Shown here: piece by piece, positions 24,201-37,340 of the stretch | Position numbering within the stretch: the first letter of the stretch is position 1 | How the letters are laid out: each line of letters starts with the position of its first letter | NCBI GenBank assembly: GCA_027704905.1 | Contig: CM051018.1 | Coordinates: 16,577,028-16,641,027 of the forward strand | Origin: Muraenolepis orangiensis | Lineage: Eukaryota; Chordata; Actinopteri; Gadiformes; Muraenolepididae | Direction: 5' to 3' | Length of the DNA stretch: 64,000 nucleotides | The notes under the pieces: model-generated | Told to the model about the DNA's origin: nothing | What the model saw: only the letters and a program-made list of their open reading frames with translations | Database searches by the model: none | Position numbers and translations under genes: made by a program

Positions 24201-25172
24201 TGAGTGACTTCCATAGCACTTTACTACAGTTGAAATGAGTCATGATAAACACAGTTAATGTATTATTAAAGTATACTTTCCAGGTGATTAATAATTTGTC
24301 CCCTTTTTTTGGTAGGTTCAGCAGCACATATCAAGAGAAGTTCCTGTGAAGATTGAGCAGGAAGCATTTACCAGCCAGCAGATGCCAGAGAAACCCCAAT
24401 CACCACAGTCTTTCCACATGGAAATTGATGAACCATTTCCACCTCCACCTCCTCCTGTTCACTTTGATGAGCGCCACCACCACAGCAACGGCAGCCAGCA
24501 CAACAAGCCCAGTATGCACCACAGATCCCACAGCAGCAATCTCCGCCACTACATGAGTTTCATCAGGCCCCGCCGCAGCCCCCTGCATCTATTCACCAAA
24601 CTGTGCAACAGCCCGAACATCAGCCCGAACATCAGCCCGAACAACAGCCTGAACCGTTGTATACACCGCCGCCTCAGTTCCAGAAGCCCCAACCACCACA
24701 GCAAACGGCGAATATCACAGTCCAAATACCTCCTAAAACAGAACCTCATGACCCTGCTGTTGGAAGTGTCCCTGCTGCGAAGGTTAGCGAAGAACCAGCC
24801 GCTCCGGGCCCAAGTCACCCCGGGTTGGCCAAGGTGCAACTGATCGTAGAAAGAGTCGCCAAGCTGGAGCAGGAAGTCCATTGCTTTGATGGAAAGAAGA
24901 ACGATAAGAGATACTTACTACTGGAGGAGATGTTAACCAAAGAGCTTTTAGCACTGGACTCTGTAGACCCCGAGGGACGGTTGGATATTCGACAGGCGAG
25001 GCGTGACGGAGTCCGCCAGGTTCAAACAATACTTGAGGCTCTGGAGCAACTGGATGAGCGACCAACCGCGCCCGCCAGTATCCCCTCGATGGAGGGCGAC
25101 AGCCTGCCACAAAAAGACGAGCCAAGTATGATGGTAACGGAAAATATTGAGGCCTCAAGGGAGATATCTTAA
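21267..25172 (+). CDS. bag3: BAG family molecular chaperone regulator 3, 4 exons, apparent 1-nt frameshift in exon 4
   Basis: Co-chaperone that links Hsp70 to small heat-shock proteins and drives chaperone-assisted selective autophagy. Exons: 21267-21434, 23340-23672, 23860-24183, 24316-25172. In order: a WW domain (about residues 19-52, LPLGWEIKIDPQTGWPFFVD), two HspB8-binding motifs in GYVPIPIFHEG (92-102) and GYIPIPVIHER (187-197), a Pro/Gln-rich linker, and a C-terminal BAG domain (AKVQLIVERVAKLEQEV through DSVDPEGRLDIRQARR). ATG 21267 precedes the WW domain as in other BAG3 proteins. Exon 4 enters in one frame (EIDEPFPPPPPPVHFDE), but the PQ-rich region and BAG domain continue in another from about 24471. 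The upstream frame would stop before the BAG domain. One missing base near 24469-24473 explains it. Allowing for that the protein is about 560 aa. It may be a real allele or a sequencing error. Confidence 0.93.
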
Positions 25173-26235
25173 TGACTGCACAGTTTTCAAACCAGGAACA
25201 GGCAGAAAAATCAAATCAAAATATTGGAAGTTAGTGTTCATCAGGCCTGTCCCAGTATACTGTCCCCCTTTCTCCTCACGTTATACAACGGTTTCACATT
25301 TTTGAATTGCATGCAGTGAGTACTTAACAGTGTTGGTATTTCCTGGCATTCACCACATAAGTAATGGTGGCTCCGTGCAATTGTTTTCTTCAAGCCAATG
25401 TTGCTGCCTTTCTTTGTAGTGCCATCGGCATCCCATAAAGGAAAGCTGTCACAATGATGAAGACTGTCTGAAGAATCTTTGTGAATGTGTAGTTGCCTTG
25501 TGTCTTGATCACAAAACATCTAAGACAGTATGTTTACAGTTGGAAGAGTACCAAAGGATAATCAGTGTATTAGCTGGGGGTGTCAAGCAGTAACAAACTG
25601 CAAAACTCATCAGAAAACCATTTTCCATTGGCAGCCAAATGGGTATTTTTCTGAGCTGCTTTAGATAGGTTTAGTACATTCTGCTTTTGATGCATTACCT
25701 ATTCTACTGTCTGCACTTTTGACACTCTTGAAATGTAACATGCTGAAAGATAAACGTTGGTTTGTTTAAAATACTTACACATGTTTTGATTGTATTGTTG
25801 AGTGCTTTTTCGTGAACAGTTCTAGTTGTTATTTGGAAATATAATATTGCTATATTTTGAACAAGGTAAGAAACAAATCCTTTGCATAGTTATGACAGAT
25901 GTGGATATAAGTTGTGTGTATGGGTACAGGGTACACAATCAGCTCAGATATAGAAAAGAGGCACAGCTAGCAATCAAAACACACATATGGAATACAATAA
26001 ATAATAAAAAACGTAATGATAGTAATTAAGTCAACTGTGAGATTCATATATTAATTAAATTATGTTGCTAGATGAAAGGTAATATTTTTAAGAAAGTACC
26101 AACTCGATTTTGAAAGAATAATTTGGTAACTGTTTTTATTACTAGTAGGCCTATTTAGCACATCATTTAAGGATTGGATTATTGTTGAAAGCAATAGACC
26201 TTGTGATTGTTCAAAATAAAAATGTAACTGACATT
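25173..26235 (+). other. bag3: bag3 3' UTR
   Basis: Noncoding AT-rich sequence after the stop, with AATAAA at 26215-26220 as the most likely polyadenylation signal. No further gene seen. Confidence 0.6.
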
Positions 26236-27161
26236 AATTGAGTTTGAATGGTCATGTTATTACATATTCCATATTATTGTATTTGCGTATAAAGTATCCT
26301 GCAAAACCATGACCCTGGTTGGATAAAATGACAACACATGTTAACTAAATTATCTGACTTCTGCTGCTAACCTAATTGTTATATGTCCATACTAGCCCTT
26401 ATTTTGAAATGCGCCTCCACATACGCACGCAATACAAACATATCTCCAACATTTATGAGGATTAACCTTGGTCCCAGCCTACCGGTTGTAATTAACAGTT
26501 TAATTTTAATAATTGTATTAACAGTCAGCGTTGTTGTCAGTGCTGTGATACAGATTACATCGATTAAAGGGCAGTGCTGCTGTTATATCGATTATATATA
26601 TATATATAATATATTACGTACGTATTAAAAAACCTCAAGTGAGTATTTCAGTACCTTTAAAAGCGCATTTCAGTACCTTGAAAAGCGCTATATAAATAAC
26701 ATGTATCATTAATATTTTAATAACTTGTGGATGGCGAGTCAGGTAGGTCACGTGCGTTTGTTTAGAGCAGGAAACCGACGGGTCTGATGTGGCGTCCTGA
26801 ATGATGAAGAAGAAGCGGCCCCCGGGAGCAATATGAACCGACACCAGTTTCGGATTTGAATGATCGTAACATGTTTTTGGAAAGGACTGCAACACGCGTC
26901 GAAAGGACATTTCTTATTTTCTACCATGTGTCAAAGTCGGATGAACGAATTTGTCAAACATCCAGTTGCTGCTGCTGCTAGCTTGCTAGCGGACTAGCTA
27001 GCGCAGCAGCCTGTACAAACCCGAGCGGCTGGGCGAGCTATCCGTGGTTAGCCAACAGCTTTCTGACTAGCTCCACTAGGACGACGAATTAGTTATTCGT
27101 ACTAGGGTTTTTATTTTTGCCAGCTGGCTACACGTTTGCCTACACAAAGTGAATAGGCACA
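26236..27161. promoter_or_regulatory. inpp5f: bag3-inpp5f spacer with inpp5f promoter and 5' UTR
   Basis: The left half is AT-rich and includes a TA tract near 26592-26608 and a GAAAAGCGCTATATAAAT repeat-tail motif near 26676. From about 26740 the sequence becomes richer in C and G (CGGCCCCCGGGAGC, GCTAGCGGACTAGC), as expected for a CpG-type promoter and 5' UTR ahead of the ATG at 27162. The start site is not fixed. Confidence 0.4.
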
Positions 27162-30100
27162 ATGGAGCTGTTCCAAGCCAAAGACCACTACATTCTCCAG
27201 AGCGACGACCGAGCTCTGTGGTGTAGCAGACAAGATGGGACCATGAGCGTTAGACCTGGTGAGTACTGTATGTCAGTCTTAACATCTTGCTTCACCTATT
27301 TTAAACCACATTTTAACCACTTGTCTACACGATACAAATCCGTATGCCCCATACATGGTGATACGACACGATTAACGTTTATATTATACAACATGGTTTT
27401 CTGTGAGCATATCTTGGTAAAGTCATTCCCCCTCCACACCTGTATTTGCTCACTAGTTGACGTTGCATCCACTTCATTGCTTGTAACGTCCACATTTTAT
27501 GATGACAGTATACATAGTATACATACGTATCGTGATTTCCTCTACACTTCTGAGTCTCAGGGTTGTTTGATCCGTCCACACCCTATACCTAAACACCATT
27601 GTTGTTGTATTGTCATTCTTGGGCGTAGTACTGTACTGCGTAGTACACAGTACTTGCATACTATGTAAGGTCATTGTCTGGGGGTGTACCATATGTTGAT
27701 TTGTATTATAGAGAGAATTTAAAAGAAGATACATTATGCTTTGCATTTTGACACAAGTGATATGTATAGTAAATGTTACCTTAAAACATTATAACTACTT
27801 CTGTATTGACCCTGTATTCCTTCTGTAATGACTATGATATCATTGTATTGTATACTTTTGAACGAACCAGTTCCATGTACCACATTTTCACTTTTCTGGA
27901 GTATTGGTCTTGGTGTGTCTCTGTGTTGCTGTTGTCTTGGTCTTGTTATTGTCTGATAATAGGGATTAAGTCAAGTAATACAATGTAATGGCAGCTAAGC
28001 AAAAGTAGGGATGAGCTGGAGGTAGAGATGGCAAAAGGCTTTGCATGCTATCTTCTCTTTTGCTTAAAGTTATATGAGTGTGCAGTCAACCTGAACCGGT
28101 TTGGGTTGCAACACTCTTCCATTATTTAATTGGAAAAGGGTTTCGACTACTCATTTGGGACGGTTGACACTCGTACACTGAGACCATTTCCGTGATATTG
28201 TATATTCCCAGCGACTCCAAGGTATTATTTAGATAGTATTTGTTTTGAGACCAGAGTGTCTCTTGTGGCTCATAGAACAGGAAAGGTATGTTTCTGACAC
28301 TGCCTACAGTCTAAGTGCTCCACCCTTTTTTTTTCCCCCCCTTTGTTTATTAAGTATGTATTTATCTAGCAGCTTTAAAATCCAAACAATTTTTAAGAGG
28401 TTGAGAAAGAGCTCTCAAAACTGACCGATAACCGACAAGAAACAGCGAGAGACGAAGCAAAATACGATAAAATAGATAATAGGAAATAGGTAATTGATTA
28501 ATTACAGAAGTTTCCTCTAGTGGAGCACTCCACCGTGACCGTAACAATCAGAACTTGATCTAATGTTCACTTGAGTCATGAGACACCACACTCACAGCTG
28601 AATAGGGCAATGTTCAAGCAAATGTGTTTGAGCATGAAACGTGGCACTCGTCCATGATTGCGTTAGGCTTATTAATATCCTTGCATACCCAAGTTGGGGG
28701 CATGTGTACCCAGGGTGGCACCACCATGACCTGGAACCTATCAGTGTATCTTTGGAGTATTTATTTAGAAATGTCTTACAGGGCCCTTCCAATGTGGAAG
28801 GAAGAAGAGTGTTTCAGGTTCTGGCTTTCGGTCTGATCTCTCTTCTAAATAACTTTCGACTCCATTCCCTGTTTTCATTACAGCAACGGACCTTCTGTTG
28901 GCTTGGAACCCAGTGTGTTTGGGTCTAGTGGAAGGCATCATTGGAAAGATACAACTTCACACAGGTTTGTTATAAGAAAAATGGGTTTCAAACTATTTTA
29001 TTTCTTGTTTGAAACGACGAAGACCTCTTCCAGGATGTCTTTGGGTGCCTAATTAACAGAGCTAATTATTTCGGAGGCTGTTAAAACGGCTGGTTTCATC
29101 ACACACTCCATGTGGAACGTGTGAATGTGAGAATCCTTCACCCATGATGCATCTCTTTCCGTCTACCTCCCGCCCGTCTTCCCACTGACAGATCTCCCCC
29201 TCGGCCTGGTATTAATCCGGCAGAAGGCATTGGTTGGCAATTTGCCAGGTAATCACAAAGTCTACAAGATCACCAAGATCGCTGTCATTCCTCTGTCTGA
29301 TGAGGAGCCCCAGGAGCTTGAGTTGGAGGTGGGCACTGTAATATTTTCCACGTCACGTGAAAGCTTCTTCGCTTCTTCGTCTTCACGTGATTTCATGGGC
29401 ATTCTGTTCGATATAATTGACTAATGCTTGCGAGTTGTACTCTTCAACCTCTTGTCATTGCACTCAAGCAGACCCCATTGTGTGAGTCAGCATGAATCAT
29501 CGCATGAGATGAGCTGACAATGGTGTAAAAAAAAAAAAGAATTAGTTCCTGTTTGACACACACACACGACCACTCAGTTTTTTTTCATAAACCCATTCAG
29601 AATTAGGTCATGGATGAATTAAGAATCGTTGCTAAGATGTAAGTCTTTCAGGGGAGATTCATGGATGATGAGACAGAGTATTTTCAAGTGAGTAATTTCC
29701 AAGATTGTTAATCATCCTATAGATTTTCCTCTAGACCCCGTTCCAGCGTATATCCTCTTTGCCCAGCCCAATAATTACTCCATCCCTCGTAGCTAGCAAT
29801 CCTGTAGGACAGTGTGCGTAGAGTTTGTTGTAATAGATTATTAGATTATTACTATTCACAAACTACACATTTATGTCACTATATTTGGGGTAAATGGCTG
29901 GTCTGTATGCAGTGGTTAGTCGTACTTTAGTTGTGCATGAGTATATCCAATGCTTCCAAGGGTTCCCGCTGTAGACAGTGGTTGTATTGCTCAGGAGGAC
30001 ACTTTGGTATAATAACATGAAGGCTGCGTGACTTGCAGCAGTGGACATCTATGACCGCTTTCATTAGAAACTGGAGCATGACTTTCTAAAAATGGGCTAA

Positions 30101-33100
30101 AGATCTTGACGAAAGTGTACGACGTAACACATGCATACTAACTGTTTGCAGCTCTGCAAGAAGCACCACTTTGGCATCGACAGGCCAGAGAAGCTGGCCC
30201 CCTCTCCGGACGACTCAAAGTTCCTTATGAAAACTTTAACTCAGATCAAGTCCAACGTTGCTGTGCCCATCAAGAAAAAGGTAATGAGTGATGTCAGTTT
30301 TCATCTTTTTCCCCTCTATCATCTTTTATGTTTTATTGGATGTTGTATTTTCATCATAATCACCCCCCCCCCCCCGACCACCATTTTCTGTTTTTGTTTT
30401 CCTTATCCTTTCTGTGTTATCCCTGGCCACCTACTACCTTTGATGCTACTGTCCACCACCCACCCCCCACCCACCCACCCACCCACCCACCGACCCACCC
30501 CCACTCTCCCAAACCAGTACTCCCCTGCCTTCCAGGTGAAGGAGAACAAGGAAAGGGAACGCATGGAGCGCAGGCTGCTGGATGAGCTGTACAAGGTATT
30601 CATGGACTCCGACTCCTTCTACTACAGCATGACCTACGACCTTACCAACACTGTCCAGCGCCAGGGAGACTCCGGCAAGTCCGACTTGCCCCTTTGGAAA
30701 CAGGTGAGTGCGTTTGCTTGTTGACATCAGACAGACACACACACACACACACACACACAAAGAACATATAACATTTGTATCAGTACCAGATGTGAAAACA
30801 ATGTTTTGTTTGATGCCGTTTCGGTGTTATTCTTATGATTTTCCAGGTTGATGATCGTTTTTTCTGGAACAAACACATGATTCGGGAGCTCATTGACCTC
30901 CAGGTAATGTCTTTTTTTCCGAAAACCAAAAGCATGAACGCATGACTCACTGCTTTTTCTGGTGATTAAATGCAGCCAAGCATCCCAAGAGAAAAGGTTG
31001 TTCTCACAGTTTGGGGATGCGGTCTATTTTAAAATGTTCTCTTAAGCACAGATTGAGACGCATTCTGATATTCACAGCATCTCTGTGACATACATGAATA
31101 GATTGTTTTTAAATAATTGTTGTTGGGGAAATAATTGTTATGTCATTCATTTCAAAGTGTACATTTATGTAGAACGGTGTTTCAAAATGAGGTTCTCATC
31201 GCATCGTTTACTTTTACACCAGGTGCCAGAGGTGGACTTCTGGGTCACGCCCATCATCCAGGGTTTTGTCCAGGTGGAGGAGCTGGTGGTGAACTACAAC
31301 GAGAGCCCCGACGAGGAGCGTAGCAGCCCAGAGACCCCTCCCCAGGAGCTCACCTGCGTGGACGACATCCACCCTCGCTTCACCGTGGCCCTCATCTCTC
31401 GTCGCAGCCGCCACCGCGCAGGTACCATTTTGATAGTCGTGCTCAGGTGGCTGATTCAATTAAGGCACATTTTGTTGGAATAAATGGCTGAATATGCTGT
31501 GTAATGCTGTGTATAATAATTAATAAATTAACCTCATTACCATAAGTTGACCCTGTATTTCCTTTTTATTTCTTTAACGTTTTTGTTTATGTAATTGGTA
31601 AAACGATTGAACACATTCTAAAGATGGGTTAGTTGAACTCAGTTGAACTAAAATGTATTGCAATATATTTTTCCCATCCACCTTGTATGCCACGAGACGC
31701 TCAACATAAAGAGCCTCACGCAAATCTGCCTTTTCATCTGCAGTGGCGTTAGAGCAAGGTTCACACCGGGTTGTGGTTTAACTAATTCACTGAGGTGTCT
31801 TTGTTACGTGCACAGGGGGGGAAACCCGATCTGTTCAGTTGATGATGTGTAAGTAAAGAGTATTCCCTCCCACCCTCTTCTGCCTGCCAAAGGCATGCGC
31901 TACAAGCGCCGCGGAGTGGACACCGACGGCCATGTGGCCAACTACGTGGAGACGGAGCAGCTGATCCACGTGCACAGCCACACGCTGTCCTTTGTGCAGA
32001 GCCGTGGCTCTGTGCCCGTGTTCTGGAGCCAGGCAGGCTACCGCTACAACCCCCGGCCTCGTCTGGAGAAAGGTCAGCCCCCTCCCCACCCCCTGTGATC
32101 ACATGACACCGTATGGCGTCATGTGATCGCTGCCCACATGGAACTATTGTAGAACAAGCTGTTTTCTTTGTTGTGGATTTTTGCTGGAAGTACAGGGTTC
32201 CCGCAGATCCCCCGCCGATTTAAGTCTTAAATCGATCTAACCTAAAGCTGTAGGAACCCTGAAATTGGACCACGGACTAATGTACAAATGTATTTGGTGG
32301 CCTGTTTTCATAAGCATCTTTCAATACCATGAACACAAACACTTCATAGCTTGGTGGGCTCCAGTGCAAATCGATTCCTTAACCCTGTTAATGCCATGTC
32401 CAACCTGCACACAGCCACTACTATGTTTAATTTATGTTTTGAAGCATTGACATTCTTACAAATGTATTACAAGTTAAAATGCAAGTCTATAAACGGCTCG
32501 TAATTAATTGATGCTGTACCTTCTACTGTTTCAGGGGAGAAGGAGACTGTCCCTTATTTTGCCTCGCATTTTGATGAACAGCTAAGACTTTACAAGAAAC
32601 AGGTGGGTGTACTTTATAAACGACTTCATGAGCGATTACCATGTGGGAAAATCTGCTGTGTAGTTATGAAAGTACTTTACAGTAGTGTCTTGATAGCGGG
32701 ATGTGTCCTTTCATTGTCATCCAAACAATCTCCTCTTGAGATTCTTCACGGGCTCATCGTTAGTCTAAAGTGGGTGACGCACTTTCAGCGTGTCCTAAAG
32801 GTCGTGCCAAACCCACCCATGTTCTTGAGTCACGTCCATCTGGCTGAATGTCACTTCTGACAAAATGGTCTGACTCCAGATTGACTTGATTCCTCTCATT
32901 CCTCACCAGGTCATCATCAATTTGGTAGACCAAGGCGGGCGTGAAAAAATTATTGGGGATTCCTATCTGAAACAAGTCCTCCTGTACAACAACCAAAACC
33001 TCACCTATGTCTCATTCGACTTCCATGAGCACTGGTATGAGCATCTTCCCCAGGGAGATCAAGGGAATGTTTTAATCAACAATAACTAATAAAACATTAC

Positions 33101-36100
33101 ATCTATGCTACTTCACCTGTTTGGTCACTTAACCCTTTATTCTCTCTATTCCCCAGCCGTGGTATGAAGTTTGAGAATGTGCAAGTACTGACTGATGCCA
33201 TCTCTGAAATCATCACTGACATGAGATGGGGCTGGTGAGTGCGGTGCATTTTTCGGTCCGCTCTGAAACGATAAACTAGACGTGTGCTTGTGCGTTAGTT
33301 ATCTTTTATCAGGATTTGTAGATTTTTTTTTTAAAGTGTAACCTGACTGTGCATGTATCTTAAAGTTAGGCCTTTGTCCTCTCTGTCAGGGTGGACCAAG
33401 CGGGCGTTATTTGCCAGCAGGATGGAATCTTCCGGGTCAACTGTATGGATTGTCTGGACAGGACCAACGTGGTGCAGGCAGCGATCGGTCGGGCCGTGAT
33501 GGAACAGCAGGTCAGAGCTGTTTCAAAGCATGTGGGCCGCAAACCGTGGTTCATATTTGTAGAAAATGTAATTGTTTTAATGGAGCAGAGCGCACTGTAG
33601 CAAATGTAGCGAGGCTGTGTATTTGTACAGTCTCACATTGTTTTGTGTCTGTTCCGACGCAGCTGTGTGCGTTGGACTTAAGACTAAAGTACGTCTTGAC
33701 TGAATTGGCAGTACACTATGCAGAGCCACCTGCACCAATCACACTGCCAGTTCGTCTTTTAGTCTTACCTTTTTATATCATCTCTTGTTACAACAATATT
33801 ACATTCACAAGGTGTGACTTTTACCTGATTATATGCATGAAGATATTTGGTTGGCGTCGCCCTAAATTGTCTTCTTGGGGAATGCAGGATCTCGGTATTC
33901 TGTACATGTTTGTCTGTCACTGTCTTTTGTGTAAAGTATTTTGAAAAGCGCTGTATGAATAAAACTTATTATTATTATTATTATTATTCAAATGAAGATA
34001 AATATAAGAGAGTAAAACGAATATAGAGAGTAAAAACAACGAGTAAAAATACAATGGGTGCAGCTATATGAAGCCAGATGCAGTGTTGAAGTTGGCGGTG
34101 CAAAAGGCTTAATGCCGTGACGGCTGTAAAAAATAACCATGGCTACTTCCTTCAGCTGAAGAAACTAGGCGTGATGCCTCCAGAGCAGCCCCTGCCCCCC
34201 AAGTGCTACAGAATCTACCAGGTCATGTGGGCCAACAACGGAGACACCATAAGCAGGCAGTACGCCGGCACAGCTGCCCTCAAGGTAAACCCATGTGTAC
34301 CTTATTTGACTGTGTAATGTGACACAATGTGACACAAAAAATAAGTGTCAACAATGTGTCGACCTTCCCAGAAAGTTTTTTTTTTTTAGTAATCTAACGA
34401 CTCAAGACTTAACAACTGTAGTGATAAAGTGATTCAAAAATGTTACACAATGTCTGTTGATGATGCCAATAATATACATTCAAGAAGGAACTTTGAAGGG
34501 GAAACGAAACCTCAGAATTGAAACCTTGGCACTACTAAATTACAAAAAAAAATGCAGAAATTGTTCCGCAAATGTTCCAATATTTTCCTGACTTTTTTTG
34601 TTGTATATGGTTGAACTGTAAGGTATCTCGGTTGTTTTTTACGTCGACATAATATAAGCTGCTGTACTCCTCCATCGGGGGTTGAGTCTACCTACTCGGC
34701 CAGAATCCGTGATTGTGCGTCAACTGTACCCCTGTGTTTGACTGGTTGCAGGGAGATTTCACCAGGACTGGGGAGAGGAGGCTGGCGGGTGTCATGAAGG
34801 ACGGCGTAAACTCGGCCAACCGCTACTATCTCAACCGCTTCCGAGACGCATACAGACAAGCCGTTATTGGTAAGGATGTACAGGGAATTCCAGCCAAATG
34901 TGTGTCCAGCCTCAGCCCGCAGCCAAAGCCAGAACCGCATTCTCTCATTTATCTTTCGCTCTCTCTTTCACTCTCTCTTTTCTCTCTATATGCAGATCTA
35001 ATGATGGGCCTGCCGGTCACAGAGGACCTCTACTCCATCTTCAGCAAGGAGAAGGAGCACGAGGAGAAGGAGAAGGAGAGCCAGAGGGGAGCGCAGGAGC
35101 AGGTCAGCCTGCTGCTACAGACCTACATGCAGCTGCTGCTGCCCGACGACGAGAAGTTCCATGGGGGCTGGGCCCTCATCAACTGTGACATGAGGTCCGT
35201 GGAAGCTTTCACACCACAGCTGCTTAAAGCCTCTTTCATTAAACATTCATACAGTTTTACAACCGGGCGTGGTGGTGGTGGTGGTGGTGCTGCTTCTGCT
35301 TCTACTACCTCAACTCCTACTACCATTACGGTTTTACTCAGTATTTTTTTCTCCATAGCATTATAGATGCAACCAACAAGGATGTAGACGTTCTGCTCCT
35401 TCTATCCAACAATGCGTACTACATTGCCTAGTAAGTAAATACTTTTAAATTGTTGTGTTTTTGGTTCTGGTTGCCGCATATATTTAAGTTATCAATATCC
35501 CCCCCCTGTTCAGCTATGATGAAGAAGCGGATAAAGTCAACCAGTACCAGCGCCTTAATTTAGAGGGACTGGAGAAGATTGAGATCGGTAATGAATAATG
35601 AATTACACTTTTAGTTACTTTGAAAAGTTTAATTGTCATTCTATGTCATTGACGAAAAGAAAAACATTTTTTTTTGTATTATTATTTATATAATTTAGCA
35701 TGAGTGAAGAAGTGCATGACAAATACACAAAGTTGCTTGTTTGTTGTGCAGGTCCAGAGCCCACGTTGTTTGGCAAGCCAAAGTTCTGCTGCATGCGTTT
35801 GCATTACAAAAATGAGGAGACCAGTGGTTACTTCCACACGTTGCGAGCAGCCACGCGGAATCCTGAGGATGACGGAAAAGGTAAGTGGGTGTTCTATCAC
35901 TTTCAAAAACCACCACGAAAATGATTGTCTTCCTTTTCATAGACCAAACCCGTTACACAAATTCAACCATGACTGCTGTTCTCATTACATTTTCAGACAC
36001 ACTGCAATGCATAGCTGAGATGCTGCGCATTACCAAACAGGCTTTGGGGCTGGACCTGCTTGTGGTGGAGAAGAAGCTGGAGAGGTAGGCGGGGGGATTA

Positions 36101-37340
36101 GGTTGCTATCGTCAACAGCTTGCTCTTGTCACTTGGCTCTTCAGGGTGTTCTGAATTATGTTCACATTTTGTGTCTCGCTTCAGACGGCAAAGCAAACCT
36201 CATGAAGACATCATGGGGATCCAGAACAAAACAGCGGAGCAGGTCCCGGGAGCCTCTGGTCTTGCCCAGGGCAAAAGCTTCCTCCTCAATAAGTTCTCAT
36301 CCCTCAATCAGAAGGTGAAGCAAACCAAGACCAACATGGGCCCCTTTAAGCCTCTGGGGAGGCTGGGCACCTTCTCCAAGCCCGACGTCAAGGTGAACTT
36401 CCTGAAGCCCACCATGCACATCAACCTGTGGAAGTCAGACAGCAGCCTGGAGACGTCGGATGGAAACGCCGGCAGCGGGACCTTGAAAGTCCACGGCGAC
36501 CCGAACTCCGAGATCTCCTCCGACTCCGACTCGTACAACTCCGACCCCGAGCACCCGTGCCCTGGCTCCCTGGAAAACGTGGACTATGTGCTGCCCAGCT
36601 GTGGCATTGTGGCATCGAACCCACGGCTCGGGAGCCGCTCCCAGTCGGTGTGTAGTGTGGAGCTGAACGTGCCCTCTGTGGTCCGGGTCACAGGCTGCGA
36701 CGGGAAGCAGGTGAGCTCCCCCAGTATCACAGAGGATGACTCGCCAGAGGCTGCTTCTGTGGCGGAGGAGGCCATCCTTATTGATTTTGGAACCCCCATC
36801 GACGCCTACTGCCACCAGTTCGCCCAGGATGCACAGACCAAGCCTGTGGAGGTGTTTGGAGAGATAAAATCTGCAGCTGTCCCTCCACATGACCCCACTG
36901 TGCCTCTGCAGACCAAGGGCCCCGCAGACTCCACTGACGAGCGGGCAGACCCAGAGCAGGAGCCGCTGGAGCCTCAGCTCCCCAGGCCATCCCAGCTGGA
37001 TGTCCAGTCCACTACCTCCGCACCTGGCCTCCTGACCGTCCAGAAGCCCAGCTCTGCCGTCTCAGGGGGTTCCCAGAGGAGCCTGTCCTCTCAGGTGGAG
37101 GGGAGCCTCGGCCCCTCACCTGCCGACGGCAACGGCAGCCGAGTGGTGTCCCCCTTCGCCAAGATCAAGAGCTCCATGGTGCAGGTGGCCAGCCTCACAC
37201 AGGCAGGCCTGACCCAGGGCATCAATTTTGCTGTGGCTAAGGTCCAGAAGAGCCCAGAGCCAGATGTTGTCAACGAAGCTCAGGAGAGTGAGCTGAGGGC
37301 GATGTTCACACAGTGCCAGACACGGATTATTCAGATTTAG
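27162..37340 (+). CDS. inpp5f: Phosphatidylinositol 4-phosphatase SAC2, 20 exons, 1134 aa
   Basis: Sac-family phosphoinositide phosphatase that removes the 4-phosphate from PI4P on early and recycling endosomes. Exons: 27162-27258, 28884-28964, 29192-29328, 30152-30280, 30536-30703, 30847-30903, 31223-31421, 31893-32072, 32535-32602, 32910-33034, 33157-33234, 33390-33510, 34156-34284, 34752-34869, 34996-35194, 35359-35430, 35514-35587, 35752-35880, 35997-36084, 36185-37340. All keep frame. The N-terminal Sac domain contains GYRYNPRPRL and the catalytic CX5R(T) motif CMDCLDRT; its first Cys is residue 458, the same number as human. The central hSac2/dimerisation region follows (PEPTLFGKPKF, LHYKNEETSGYFHTLRA). 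The long last exon encodes a disordered Ser/Pro-rich tail ending CQTRIIQI. Length and ends match human INPP5F (1132 aa), and no defect is seen. Confidence 0.98.
30362..30500. repeat. C-rich and (CCCA)n low-complexity tract in inpp5f intron 4
   Basis: A poly-C run at 30362-30375 and CCCA/CCAC repeats at 30458-30500 lie just ahead of the exon 5 acceptor. They are intronic. Confidence 0.8.
32193..32261. mobile_element. 69-bp palindromic miniature element in inpp5f intron 8
   Basis: The left end CAGGGTTCCCGCAG and the complement of the right end CAGGGTTCCTACAG agree at 12 of 14 positions. The middle contains AAGTCTTAAATCGA. It looks like an internally deleted inverted-repeat transposon. No clear target duplication was seen. 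Confidence 0.45.
33660..33990 (+). mobile_element. Retroposon-like repeat with (ATT)n tail in inpp5f intron 12
   Basis: The segment ends TTTTGAAAAGCGCTGTATGA, then AATAAAACTT and an ATT repeat, a tail style common to fish non-LTR retroposons. GAAAAGCGCTATATAAAT at 26676 is a related tail. Family not determined. Confidence 0.4.

Noticed and set aside
36435..36890. 151-codon minus-strand frame in inpp5f exon 20
   Set aside because: Antisense shadow of the conserved INPP5F C-terminal tail.
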